Below, piece after piece: positions 1-6,167 of a stretch of DNA of 6,167 bases. Location of the stretch: contig CAMPKR010000153.1 in the NCBI GenBank assembly GCA_946887345.1, positions 1 through 6,167 of the forward strand, given 5' to 3'. Source of the DNA: an uncultured Bacteroidota bacterium (GTDB lineage Bacteria > Bacteroidota > Bacteroidia > Chitinophagales > Chitinophagaceae). The notes beneath the pieces are model-generated. The model ran no database searches and was not told the origin of the DNA. It saw only the letters and a list, made by a program, of their open reading frames with translations. Each line of letters starts with the position of its first letter. Positions within the stretch are counted from its first letter, which is position 1. The translations under genes and the position numbers were made by a program.

Positions 1-435
1 CCGGCGGTAAATTTCTGCGGAGAAACAGAAACTGTAAACCTGATAGCAGGACAGCATACACAGTCAGGCAATGTATTTGTAGGAAATGACGGTACTAACC
101 TCTATGTGACTTATACAGGTACTGACGGCTGGAGAATTAAAGAGCTGCACCTGTATGCAGGACCTTGTGATGCCATCCCTGTAACAAAATCCGGTAATCC
201 ATCTCCCGGCCAATTCCCTAACAAAGTGACATTCAGCGGCACAGGTGTTACCAGTTATACATTCACCATTCCTCTTTCTAACTTCAGTGCATGTGCTCCA
301 GACATCTGTGTAGCTGCACATGCCGTAGTAAGCGGTTGCGGAAGGACAGAAACTGCATGGGGTGAAGGTTGCCGCATTAACGAACAAGGCAACTGGGCTA
401 TGCGCTTTAACTATAGCATCCAGTCCTGCGACTAG
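1..435 (+). CDS. C-terminal part of a Cys-rich, beta-rich secreted protein (5' end outside window)
   Basis: The reading frame is open from base 1 and ends at TAG 433-435, giving 144 visible residues. No start is claimed, because the GTG at 106 lies inside continuous domain sequence (NVFVGNDGTNLYVTYTGTDG). The visible part is one beta-rich domain. Its features are a 'GTNLYVTYT' strand, a 'GWRIKELHLYAG' strand, a 'GNPSPGQFP' turn, 'TFTIPLS', 'ICVAAHAVV' and a terminal 'ETAWGEG...GNWAMRFNYSIQ' block. From memory, this pattern recurs in extracellular proteins of many bacteria with no assigned function; I cannot name a domain family. Seven cysteines (fragment residues 6, 56, 98, 103, 113, 124, 143) suggest disulfides and hence export, but the signal peptide would be outside the window. 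There is no T9SS sorting tail at the C-terminus. The next gene starts 64 bp downstream on the same strand and also encodes a Cys-rich exported protein, so an operon is plausible. The coding call is firm; the function is unknown. Confidence 0.85.
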   Translation, partial: PAVNFCGETETVNLIAGQHTQSGNVFVGNDGTNLYVTYTGTDGWRIKELHLYAGPCDAIPVTKSGNPSPGQFPNKVTFSGTGVTSYTFTIPLSNFSACAPDICVAAHAVVSGCGRTETAWGEGCRINEQGNWAMRFNYSIQSCD

Positions 436-499
436 ATAACGGGATGAGGACAAAATTTCCCGCCGAGATAAATATTCTTCACTAATAAAAACACAAACC

Positions 500-1036
500 A
501 TGTATTTCAAAAAACTCTTGCCGTTTGTACTTCTTACTGTGCTGATCTCTTGTTCTAAGACGGGCAGTAATTCATCAACAAGTGTAGCCCCTGCGGAAGA
601 TGCTACATCGAAAAAAACGCAGGCACCTGCCTTTAATGCATCAATTAGCGCTTCCAACTGTGTATACATTGGCTATGGCCCTGAATGTACCGATCTAACA
701 GTAACTGTTCCCGGAAACTGCGAAGACTATACCTACGAGTGGTCGTCAAATACCGGCAATTGTGAAAGCACTCCTACAGTAAATGTGTGTCCCACATGCA
801 AGACAACTTATACTGTAAAGATCACCAACTCGAATGGAGCGTGCGTAACAGTTAGCAAAACAGTGACACCGATAGATGTGCGTTGTGGTAACAAAAACGA
901 TAAAGTAGTAGTTTGTCACATTCCTCCCGGAAATCCTGACAACAGACATGACATTTGCATAAGCCCTAATGCGGTGCAAGCTCACCTGGACCATGGCGAT
1001 AAATTAGGCAGTTGCGCTTCTTGCGATTGCAACTAA
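500..1036 (+). CDS. Cys-rich lipoprotein with PKD-like domain and C-terminal CHIPPGNP/AHLDHGD module
   Basis: Complete 178-residue protein from ATG 500 to TAA 1034-1036. The start is supported by an immediate lipoprotein signal: two lysines at 4-5, a hydrophobic stretch, then lipobox LISC with the lipidated Cys at 18. Residues 19-50 are a Ser/Thr/Ala-rich linker. Residues about 52-126 look like a PKD/Ig-like beta domain (TYEWSSNTG, TTYTVKITNSNG). Residues 137-172 form a compact His/Cys module: C139-H140-IPPGNP, H150, C153, AHLDHGD (H162, H165), C172. From memory, this module occurs in many bacterial exported proteins without an assigned function. Fourteen cysteines in total imply disulfides or metal binding. 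The residues after C18 (SKTGSN) lack the acidic cluster reported as a surface-export signal in Bacteroidota lipoproteins, so retention on the periplasmic side is possible. The mRNA end is set by the hairpin 10 bp downstream. It is likely co-transcribed with the upstream Cys-rich gene. The lipoprotein call is strong; the role is unknown. Confidence 0.9.
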   Translation: MYFKKLLPFVLLTVLISCSKTGSNSSTSVAPAEDATSKKTQAPAFNASISASNCVYIGYGPECTDLTVTVPGNCEDYTYEWSSNTGNCESTPTVNVCPTCKTTYTVKITNSNGACVTVSKTVTPIDVRCGNKNDKVVVCHIPPGNPDNRHDICISPNAVQAHLDHGDKLGSCASCDCN

Positions 1037-1045
1037 AGAACCAAC

Positions 1046-1088
1046 TTAAATAGAAAGAGGTGACCAATAGTCACCTCTTTCTATTTAA
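1046..1088. terminator. Bidirectional terminator, perfect 19-bp stem
   Basis: Arms 1046-1064 and 1070-1088 are perfect reverse complements around a 5-base loop (1065-1069, CAATA). The left arm is A-rich at its base (TTAAATAGAAAG), and the right arm ends in the matching U-rich tract (CTTTCTATTTAA). The structure therefore works as an intrinsic terminator in both directions. It sits between two convergent genes. It begins 9 bases after the lipoprotein stop on the plus strand, and its right arm holds the last codons and the TAG stop (1081-1083) of the metalloprotease on the minus strand. Confidence 0.88.
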
Positions 1089-2409
1089 CAGCAGTGACCA
1101 CTACCGGTTTACATTCTACAAAATTATTGAACACAGCATGGACAAAATAAATACCGTTTGCTAAGAGAGTGGTGTTGAATACATAAGAGCCCTGTGAACG
1201 ATAGTCGCTTACGATGCCAACAGTTCTTCCCAGAGCATCTATAATATAAATGCCCTGAAGATTCTGAGGTGGCTGCTCAAAATGGATATTGATATTTTCA
1301 ACTGAGGGATTAGGCCATATTGAAAACGAATTGTCATAATCATTGTCAGGCGACTCCAGAAGATGAGGATGCTGAGTTAAACTATAAGAAGGACCATCGA
1401 CGGACAGCTCAGAGCGCATATAGCCGGTTTGGCCCATAGTAAACAAAGCAACGCAGTCGTCAGGGGTATAGTCCATAAAATTCATGAACATGATGCCATC
1501 CCCCTCATAACTACAATCGTCGTAGTATGGATATTCAACACAGCTATAATTGGGACTGCCCTGCGGAGGTGTATCTTCTATTCCATCATCTTCCCCGCCA
1601 TTATCTGCACAAAGGCCATTATCATCTCCCCAAATATGCCTTAGACCGAAATAATGACCTAGTTCGTGTGTGAGTGTTCTCCCGCCTGTGGCCCCTGTGA
1701 TGAACACATCGTCGCTATCTTCCTGCAAACCGAAGGCTTTGTAATTAAGGATAATTCCCTGCTCATTGATAGGTATACCTGTATGGGCGCCCACATATGA
1801 GGGTGGAATAGTAAGACCTAAAATCGCTTCCTCTCCGTTGTCGACCGGCAGGCTGACAACCCAGATGTTTAGGTAGGAGGTAGGATCCCAGGCCTGGTCT
1901 CCGTCACCCTTGAAGTATTTGGCATCACTAAATGCTATCCCTGAACCTTCTATACCGTGAAAGTAGAAGCCTTCTTTACGAGTGTATTGAACCTGAAAAC
2001 CTTCAGTGGGGAAGCCGTCTATATCCCTGCGAGCCAGAGCGAAACGCAGGTGTGCATTGCCTGCGAGCGCAGCAAAATCAGCCGGAAGCGATGACTGATC
2101 GTTTTGTGCTGAGAAGTCCCTGTTGATAATCTCCAGCTGCGAATTGACCCTTTTCCTGATCCCTGCCTTTCCTCCTAACTCGTTTACCTGGTCCTGGTTG
2201 AGGACGATATGAAAAATGACAGGAATGGTTAGCTCTGACTGAGATGCTGTTTGTTTCGCGACAGGGCTAACAAAAGACGAAAGGGTAAAAGCAGGATTGT
2301 GCTGTTTGATGGCTCGAAAAAGCGCTTCAGCACCGCATTTAGGTGTGTGGTTTTGGGCGAAACCAACGAGTGGAAGTACAAATAATAATATCGCGAGGCG
2401 CCTCTGCAT
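1081..2409 (-). CDS. Secreted M43-family zinc metalloprotease with T9SS sorting domain
   Basis: 442-residue protein from ATG 2407-2409. Residues 1-18 (MQRRLAILLFVLPLVGFA) are a clean signal peptide with an A|Q cleavage site. An in-frame ATG 33 bases upstream (2440-2442) would add 11 residues including two Cys ahead of it, so I prefer the inner start. A propeptide or N-terminal region leads to the fold-entry strand TIPVIFHIV (61-69). The catalytic helix is HELGHYFGLRHIW: H248, H252 and H258 bind zinc, E249 is the general base and G255 is the helix break. The Met-turn is NFMDYTPDDC with M312. This HExxHxxGxxH plus NFMDY pattern fits the pappalysin/cytophagalysin branch of the metzincins (MEROPS M43). 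Cys 267, 290, 299 and 319 flank the active site. Residues about 360-442 form a type A T9SS sorting domain: SIWPNPSVENINI, then IYIIDALGR, then LANGIYFV and a basic end. The protein should therefore cross the outer membrane and be released or surface-anchored. The substrate is unknown. Confidence 0.93.
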   Translation of the reverse strand: MQRRLAILLFVLPLVGFAQNHTPKCGAEALFRAIKQHNPAFTLSSFVSPVAKQTASQSELTIPVIFHIVLNQDQVNELGGKAGIRKRVNSQLEIINRDFSAQNDQSSLPADFAALAGNAHLRFALARRDIDGFPTEGFQVQYTRKEGFYFHGIEGSGIAFSDAKYFKGDGDQAWDPTSYLNIWVVSLPVDNGEEAILGLTIPPSYVGAHTGIPINEQGIILNYKAFGLQEDSDDVFITGATGGRTLTHELGHYFGLRHIWGDDNGLCADNGGEDDGIEDTPPQGSPNYSCVEYPYYDDCSYEGDGIMFMNFMDYTPDDCVALFTMGQTGYMRSELSVDGPSYSLTQHPHLLESPDNDYDNSFSIWPNPSVENINIHFEQPPQNLQGIYIIDALGRTVGIVSDYRSQGSYVFNTTLLANGIYFVHAVFNNFVECKPVVVTAVK

Positions 2410-2504
2410 ACAAATACAAAGCTTGTAAAAAATACGATGCATAAATGCTAAAATTTGCTAATGCCATGTTAACGCATTTGGGAAAAACCCAGTAATATTG
2501 TTGT
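2410..2504. promoter_or_regulatory. Divergent promoter region between metalloprotease and OM barrel genes
   Basis: This AT-rich gap must hold promoters for both diverging genes. Candidate Bacteroidota -7 boxes (consensus TAnnTTTG) on the plus strand are AAAATTTG at 2450-2457 and TAATATTG at 2493-2500. The second is only 4 bases from the ATG and would give an almost leaderless mRNA. On the minus strand TATTTTTT (complement of 2427-2434) is a weaker match. A TGCTAA direct repeat (2446-2451, 2456-2461) with a 10-bp period lies in the middle and could be an operator. None of these boxes has a clean -33 TTTG at the usual spacing, so the individual sites are weak; only the location is well supported. 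Confidence 0.4.
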
Positions 2505-3194
2505 ATGAAAAAGCTTCTGATCCTACTTTCCCTCATGCCGTTAGCAGCGTCGGCGCAATTGGTTGAAATAGGTGTGAACGGAGGGATCATTCCGCATTCG
2601 AAATATAAGGCTGTTGATGCGGCAACCACCACCTGGGACCTGGATAAGGAATCGCAGAAAACCTACTCAGCAGGGGGCCGCATAGGTTTGAATTTCAGTG
2701 CGATGCAGTTGGGCGTGGCCTGCGAATACCAGAATATTACTTACAAGTCAACCGCAACAGGATACTCACCTGCTAATACCGTGCAGGTAAACAATATAGA
2801 GAATGATATAGCATCATCTTTTATAGCCAGCTACCTTTATATCAACCGTGCTGTACAGGCAGGAGGGGGCTATTTCTACTTCGGCCTGTGCGGGGGTTAT
2901 GCAATGGCTAATATGAGCAGCTTTGACCTGGTGGATGATGGTATTATAGCACCATGGGTTACCGAAAAAACTGCAAAAGCGAGAGGCTTTATGGGCGGAG
3001 GCCAGATAGGCTATGTAATGGGTATAGCCAGGCGCGTGGGATTCAGTTTAGAAGTTGGCCTCAGATATGCAGAACTCGATTCTGATTACCCAAAACAGGG
3101 AAGTGTACCAACGAACTACCTGTATAAGAATACCCTGGTGACGATTCCCACACTTGTAGGCTTTAGGTTCCAGCTAGGCAGGGGATGCGACTAA
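2505..3194 (+). CDS. Small outer-membrane beta-barrel protein
   Basis: 229-residue protein from ATG 2505 to TAA 3192-3194. Residues 1-17 (MKKLLILLSLMPLAASA) are a signal peptide with cleavage before Gln18, which fixes the start. The mature part alternates hydrophobic and polar residues in Gly- and aromatic-rich strands typical of 8-stranded OmpA/OmpW-like barrels. Likely strands are SAGGRIGLNFS (55-65), LGVACEYQNITY (69-80), FIASYLYINRAV (106-117), GGYFYFGLCGGYAM (121-134), GFMGGGQIGYVMG (161-173), GFSLEVGLRYAEL (179-191) and a last strand LVTIPTLVGFRFQL (211-224). Unlike most barrels it does not end on the aromatic residue: a short GRGCD tail follows. It shows no T9SS tail and no TonB-dependent features. 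It is transcribed divergently from the metalloprotease. Its stop overlaps the stop of the convergent cyclase gene by 4 bp. A generic 'porin family/outer membrane beta-barrel' assignment is as far as the sequence allows. Confidence 0.85.
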   Translation: MKKLLILLSLMPLAASAQLVEIGVNGGIIPHSKYKAVDAATTTWDLDKESQKTYSAGGRIGLNFSAMQLGVACEYQNITYKSTATGYSPANTVQVNNIENDIASSFIASYLYINRAVQAGGGYFYFGLCGGYAMANMSSFDLVDDGIIAPWVTEKTAKARGFMGGGQIGYVMGIARRVGFSLEVGLRYAELDSDYPKQGSVPTNYLYKNTLVTIPTLVGFRFQLGRGCD

Positions 3195-4435
3195 TTGAGA
3201 CCGAGGCGGTCGTCAACAAAGTACATATCAAGCTCACCCTTGTTTTTTACGGCGATCTTACCGCGCGGTGAACAAAGGAAATAATCCTTTACGAGTTTGT
3301 AGGTAGTGTCGGATATGTTAACACGGCCTTCTTCGCTGCAGGTTTGTAACCTGTTAGCGACATTTACAGCATCGCCCCAGATATCAAAAACGAATTTTCT
3401 CTTACCTACAATACCAGCCACTACATCCCCTGTGTGGACACCTATTCTGACGTCCCAGTAGGCCTTGCCATCATTGAGCTTTTGAGTTCGGACATCGCGG
3501 ATGTATTGGGCCATCTCCATGGCGGCCAGTACCGAGCGTTCAGCACTATAGGCAGCGCCGCCTCTTTCGCGGGATATGCCACCGACGCACATATATGCGT
3601 CCCCGATGGTCTTTATTTTCTCAAGGCCGTGGCGGGAAATGATATCGTCAAAGGTCTCGAAACATTTGGCCAGTTCACCTATTAATTCCTCAGGAGTGAA
3701 TAGTTCTGAAAACTGAGTGAAGTCTTTAAAGTCCGAGAAGAGAATAGTTGCATTTTCGTGCAGTGTAGGATTTGTCTTTCCATTTGACTTCAGTTCCTCG
3801 GCTACGTGAGCGGGAAGGATATTCAGCAATAAAGTGTCGGAGGTTTTCTGCTGGTCTGCTATCACCTGCCTGCTCCGGTTTACCTGGGTAACGAAGTATT
3901 GCAATGCGAGATAAGTGACGATGGTTGCTGCAGCGAGGTTAGCCGTTAATAATACCAGTTTCTGTTCTTTATCTATATAGTATCCCCACTGCTCAAAGTA
4001 CTCGTTAAAAAAGCCCATAGTCAGTATAGATAACACTACCAGTACCATAAACACTTTTGCCTTAGGAATATCCCTGAAAATAAGAGCAACAAGCGGCGAG
4101 AGAAACGACCATAAAATAACGATGCCACCTTTAAGCAATCCACCAGTGAGCCACTGCATAATAAGAGGACAAAGAAAGCCGGTGATCAGAATTATATTGA
4201 AGAGGTATTTTTCCTGTTTGGAAACCTGGAGGGAAATAATGCCTATGATAAAAAGCGGCATGAGGTATAACGGCATTAATGAGGCTGACTTCATACCTGC
4301 CAAATAAGACAACCATACCCAAAGAGGAGAGATGATACAACATGATAGAGCAATGATAACGAGGTTATATTTCCTGAGCCGCCGCTCATTTGTGTCGGTG
4401 CTGCTTACTCCTATTTCTTTTAAGAATTCTAACAT
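3191..4435 (-). CDS. Six-TM class III adenylate cyclase
   Basis: 414-residue inner-membrane enzyme predicted to make cAMP from ATP. Six hydrophobic segments lie at about 23-45, 52-70, 77-95, 103-120, 126-143 and 160-181 with short loops and no evident extracytoplasmic sensor domain. A helical linker (182-215, with LLLNILPAHVAEELK) leads into the catalytic domain (about 225-385). All class III residues are visible: metal-binding D235 (FSDFKDFT) and D279 (IGDAYM), adenine-selecting K275 (EKIKTIGD) and D351 (FDIWGD), and transition-state N358 and R362 (NVANR). The K/D pair specifies ATP rather than GTP. With both half-sites in one chain, it should work as a homodimer. ATG 4433-4435 is the start; AAGGGA five bases upstream is a partial ribosome-binding-like sequence, unusual for this phylum. 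It lies 34 bp after the TPR–LuxR gene and probably shares its transcript. No terminator is seen after its stop, which overlaps the barrel gene. Confidence 0.94.
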   Translation of the reverse strand: MLEFLKEIGVSSTDTNERRLRKYNLVIIALSCCIISPLWVWLSYLAGMKSASLMPLYLMPLFIIGIISLQVSKQEKYLFNIILITGFLCPLIMQWLTGGLLKGGIVILWSFLSPLVALIFRDIPKAKVFMVLVVLSILTMGFFNEYFEQWGYYIDKEQKLVLLTANLAAATIVTYLALQYFVTQVNRSRQVIADQQKTSDTLLLNILPAHVAEELKSNGKTNPTLHENATILFSDFKDFTQFSELFTPEELIGELAKCFETFDDIISRHGLEKIKTIGDAYMCVGGISRERGGAAYSAERSVLAAMEMAQYIRDVRTQKLNDGKAYWDVRIGVHTGDVVAGIVGKRKFVFDIWGDAVNVANRLQTCSEEGRVNISDTTYKLVKDYFLCSPRGKIAVKNKGELDMYFVDDRLGLN

Positions 4436-4469
4436 TGATATCCCTTACTTACAAAATACGCTTTTAAAA

Positions 4470-6167
4470 TCATATAGAATCAAGAAGGGTTTGCAGACTG
4501 TGCTCACCTTCTTTCAGGCCTAGCTTGCTGTACAGGCGCTTCCTGTTAAGCCGCACTGATTCGGGACTAATACCAAGGGCAGATGCCACTTCTTTGGTAG
4601 ATAGTTTCAGCTTGCTGAGTATGATAAACTTGGATTCTATAGGACTGAGGCCCTTCAATTTCCTGTTCAGCCTGGTAATAAATCCGGCATTTACCTTATC
4701 GAACATCTGCAGGAAGTGATCCCATTCATCATCGGTAATAATAGTAGCTTTTTGCAAGTGCATTAATGCTTCATCGGCCTTAAAGAGTTTTTCATCCGAT
4801 AAGTGTTCCCTCAACCTGTCGAGCTCGGATGTGAACTTCTCTATCAGGTCGTTCTTTTCTGATATGCTTGTAACGAGTGAACCCAGTTGCTTAGTAGCTA
4901 TTTCAAGCTCTGACTCAATGTATTTTTTCTCTTCTTCGAGCTGTTTTTGAGAAAAGGAGTGTTTCAGTTTTTGGCGGTTGTATAGAAGCACACCAATGAT
5001 GACCAATAGTATTATGGTGATGATCAGGATGTTCCTGATGGTTTTGTAGTTACCGGCGTCCCGTTCAAACTGCTCCTGTTCTTTCAGGCGCTCATTAGCG
5101 CCGATTTTGTGGCGGATACCGGCCAGGACATGTGCGTTGCGCTTTTTATCCACGCTGTCCTTAGCCACCATCGAGGAATCGAGGAACTTATAAGCCTGAG
5201 CCATGTTGCCATTGGCAAAGTGGGCTTTTGCCAGGCTTAAGTAGATCATCCTGTTTATGTCGTATCTCTTTGTGTAATTTTCCTTTCCTTTAAGAATGCC
5301 GTAGGCCATATTCGCATAGTGCAAGGCAGTATCTTTTTGTCCTCTGTCTATGAATATCTCAGTCATGATAGCGTAGCTGTTGGCTACATTCATAGATGCC
5401 CTTCCATCCGAGTTACTAATTTCCTTCCGAAACCATTTCAGCGCCTCGTCGTAGCGATGGAGTTTAAAATAGAGTCCTCCGAGATTTCCGCTTATTATAC
5501 CGGGCCACTGCGCATCATTTTTGCTTTCGGCAAGATCATGTATTTTCCGGAAGTAATATTCGGCTGAATCCAGTTTGTCTGCATACAAGTAACAAAGCCC
5601 GAGCGTATTGAGCATCGTGAATATATATCCTTCCTTCATGCCGGGATTGGCCCGGTATCCTTCTAACACGTAGGCTATAGCGTTCCCGTAGTCGGCAAAG
5701 TGATAATATCTTCCTCCAAAGTCGAGCAGAAACTGAGGCTTAGCAGGAAACTCTTTGACACTCATCTTTGAATAGATGTTGTAAGCGTTGATGTGGTGCT
5801 CAAAGGCCTGGGCGAATTTCCTTCGTTCCCAATAGTACATTGCCAGCCTTTGCAGCGCTTCCGCCTGCAATTCGGGCAGGCCGTTCTCTTCCAGTTTCTG
5901 CGCCAATCGCAGCAAGCCCTTTTCTGCCTGCGTAGTGTCAGGAAGACCTTGACTGAGACTTATATGACTACTACTAATCATCAAGCCGTATTTTAGCACC
6001 ACATCGTCTTTGCTATCAGCCCATTGCTGCAAAGAGTCGAGGTGCCGCTTTGACTGCTGCGGCGAATAGCCCTTAACATTGTGCCACACCAGGTTCTCGC
6101 GGAAGGTAAACTGGTCGGCGTAGCCTTTGAATAAGATACTATCGGGGTATGAAATAGCGGATGCTTT
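4470..6167 (-). CDS. TPR–transmembrane–coiled-coil–LuxR HTH regulator (5' end outside window)
   Basis: The frame is open from the right window edge to TGA 4470-4472, giving 566 visible residues. The GTG at 6087-6089 is internal, because protein-like sequence (YADQFTFRENLVWHNVKG) runs through it. Fragment residues 1 to about 340 are helical TPR-like repeats, with clear units YYWERRKFAQAFEHHINAY, LGLCYLYADKLDSAEYYF, LGGLYFKLHRYDEALKWF and LAKAHFANGNMAQAYKFL. One membrane segment (about 379-396, ILIITIILLVIIGVLLY) is followed by basic residues and a coiled coil (about 403-456). A C-terminal LuxR-type helix-turn-helix (about 507-553: LSPIESKFIILSKLKLSTKEV... then ALGISPESVRLNRKRLYSKL) completes it. 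The expected topology is TPRs in the periplasm, HTH in the cytoplasm, and a signal peptide lying outside the window. Such one-protein membrane-bound regulators are frequent in Bacteroidota; the ligand and targets are usually unknown. No kinase or receiver domain is present. It is the upstream gene of the cyclase operon. Confidence 0.9.
   Translation of the reverse strand, partial: KASAISYPDSILFKGYADQFTFRENLVWHNVKGYSPQQSKRHLDSLQQWADSKDDVVLKYGLMISSSHISLSQGLPDTTQAEKGLLRLAQKLEENGLPELQAEALQRLAMYYWERRKFAQAFEHHINAYNIYSKMSVKEFPAKPQFLLDFGGRYYHFADYGNAIAYVLEGYRANPGMKEGYIFTMLNTLGLCYLYADKLDSAEYYFRKIHDLAESKNDAQWPGIISGNLGGLYFKLHRYDEALKWFRKEISNSDGRASMNVANSYAIMTEIFIDRGQKDTALHYANMAYGILKGKENYTKRYDINRMIYLSLAKAHFANGNMAQAYKFLDSSMVAKDSVDKKRNAHVLAGIRHKIGANERLKEQEQFERDAGNYKTIRNILIITIILLVIIGVLLYNRQKLKHSFSQKQLEEEKKYIESELEIATKQLGSLVTSISEKNDLIEKFTSELDRLREHLSDEKLFKADEALMHLQKATIITDDEWDHFLQMFDKVNAGFITRLNRKLKGLSPIESKFIILSKLKLSTKEVASALGISPESVRLNRKRLYSKLGLKEGEHSLQTLLDSI

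Noticed and set aside
440..462. CGGGA...TCCCG inverted repeat after the first gene as a terminator
   Set aside because: Five-bp stem with a 13-base loop and no following T-tract; not enough to end transcription.
64..669. A 201-codon open frame on the minus strand across the first two plus-strand genes
   Set aside because: It runs antisense to two genes with clear domain and signal-peptide features, has no signal peptide or recognisable motif, and reads as a low-quality Cys/Tyr/Ser-rich shadow.
2410..2442. Upstream in-frame ATG (2440-2442) as the metalloprotease start
   Set aside because: It adds MHRIFYKLCIC ahead of an already ideal signal peptide starting at 2409, and leaves less room for a promoter; kept only as an alternative.
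2339..2632. Minus-strand open frame spanning the divergent promoter region
   Set aside because: It overlaps the 5' ends of two well-supported genes and has no domain character; it would remove both promoters.
3199..3211. GACCG-AGG-CGGTC hairpin near the convergent gene ends
   Set aside because: The stem is only 5 bp with a 3-base loop, it lies inside the cyclase coding end, and there is no T-tract on either strand.
6087..6089. GTG as the start of the TPR–LuxR gene
   Set aside because: The frame stays open to the window edge with protein-like sequence, and no signal peptide follows the GTG, although one is expected for a protein with this topology.
1..6167. tRNA, rRNA, CRISPR arrays, insertion sequences, attachment sites
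   Set aside because: No cloverleaf-like stretch, no regularly spaced repeats, no transposase or integrase motifs and no terminal inverted repeats were seen; coding regions fill almost the whole window.

Overview
The window looks like a chromosomal segment from a member of the Bacteroidota, most likely Chitinophagaceae or a close relative. The reasons are: a secreted metalloprotease ending in a type IX secretion (T9SS) sorting domain, a Cys-lipobox lipoprotein with a PKD-like domain, a TPR–membrane–LuxR regulator of the kind common in this phylum, signal peptides cleaved before Gln (A|Q), moderate GC, and mostly no strong Shine-Dalgarno sequences. The taxonomic call is inference from these traits. 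No RNA gene, insertion sequence or CRISPR was seen.

Layout. (1) 1-1036, plus strand: two tandem Cys-rich exported proteins. The first is cut by the left window edge and consists of a beta-rich secreted domain. The second is a complete 178-residue lipoprotein ending in a 'CHIPPGNP...AHLDHGD...C' module. They are 64 bp apart with no convincing terminator between them and may be co-transcribed. (2) 1046-1088: a perfect 19-bp inverted repeat, a bidirectional terminator whose right arm contains the stop codon of the next gene. (3) 1081-2409, minus strand: an M43-type (cytophagalysin/pappalysin-like) zinc metalloprotease with a C-terminal T9SS sorting domain. (4) 2410-2504: a short divergent promoter region. 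(5) 2505-3194, plus strand: a small outer-membrane beta-barrel protein. (6) 3191-6167, minus strand: a two-gene signalling unit, made of a TPR–transmembrane–coiled-coil–LuxR HTH regulator (5' end outside the window) followed 34 bp later by a six-TM class III adenylate cyclase. The cyclase stop codon overlaps that of the barrel gene by 4 bp, tail to tail.

How they fit together. The left half is cell-surface and secreted material: Cys-rich proteins, a T9SS protease and an OM barrel. The right half is an envelope-sensing and cAMP-producing pair. The shared operon suggests that the TPR regulator and the cyclase act in one response, but nothing in the sequence shows what signal they sense or whether they control the secreted proteins next to them. 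The least understood elements are the His/Cys module in the lipoprotein and the regulator–cyclase pairing.
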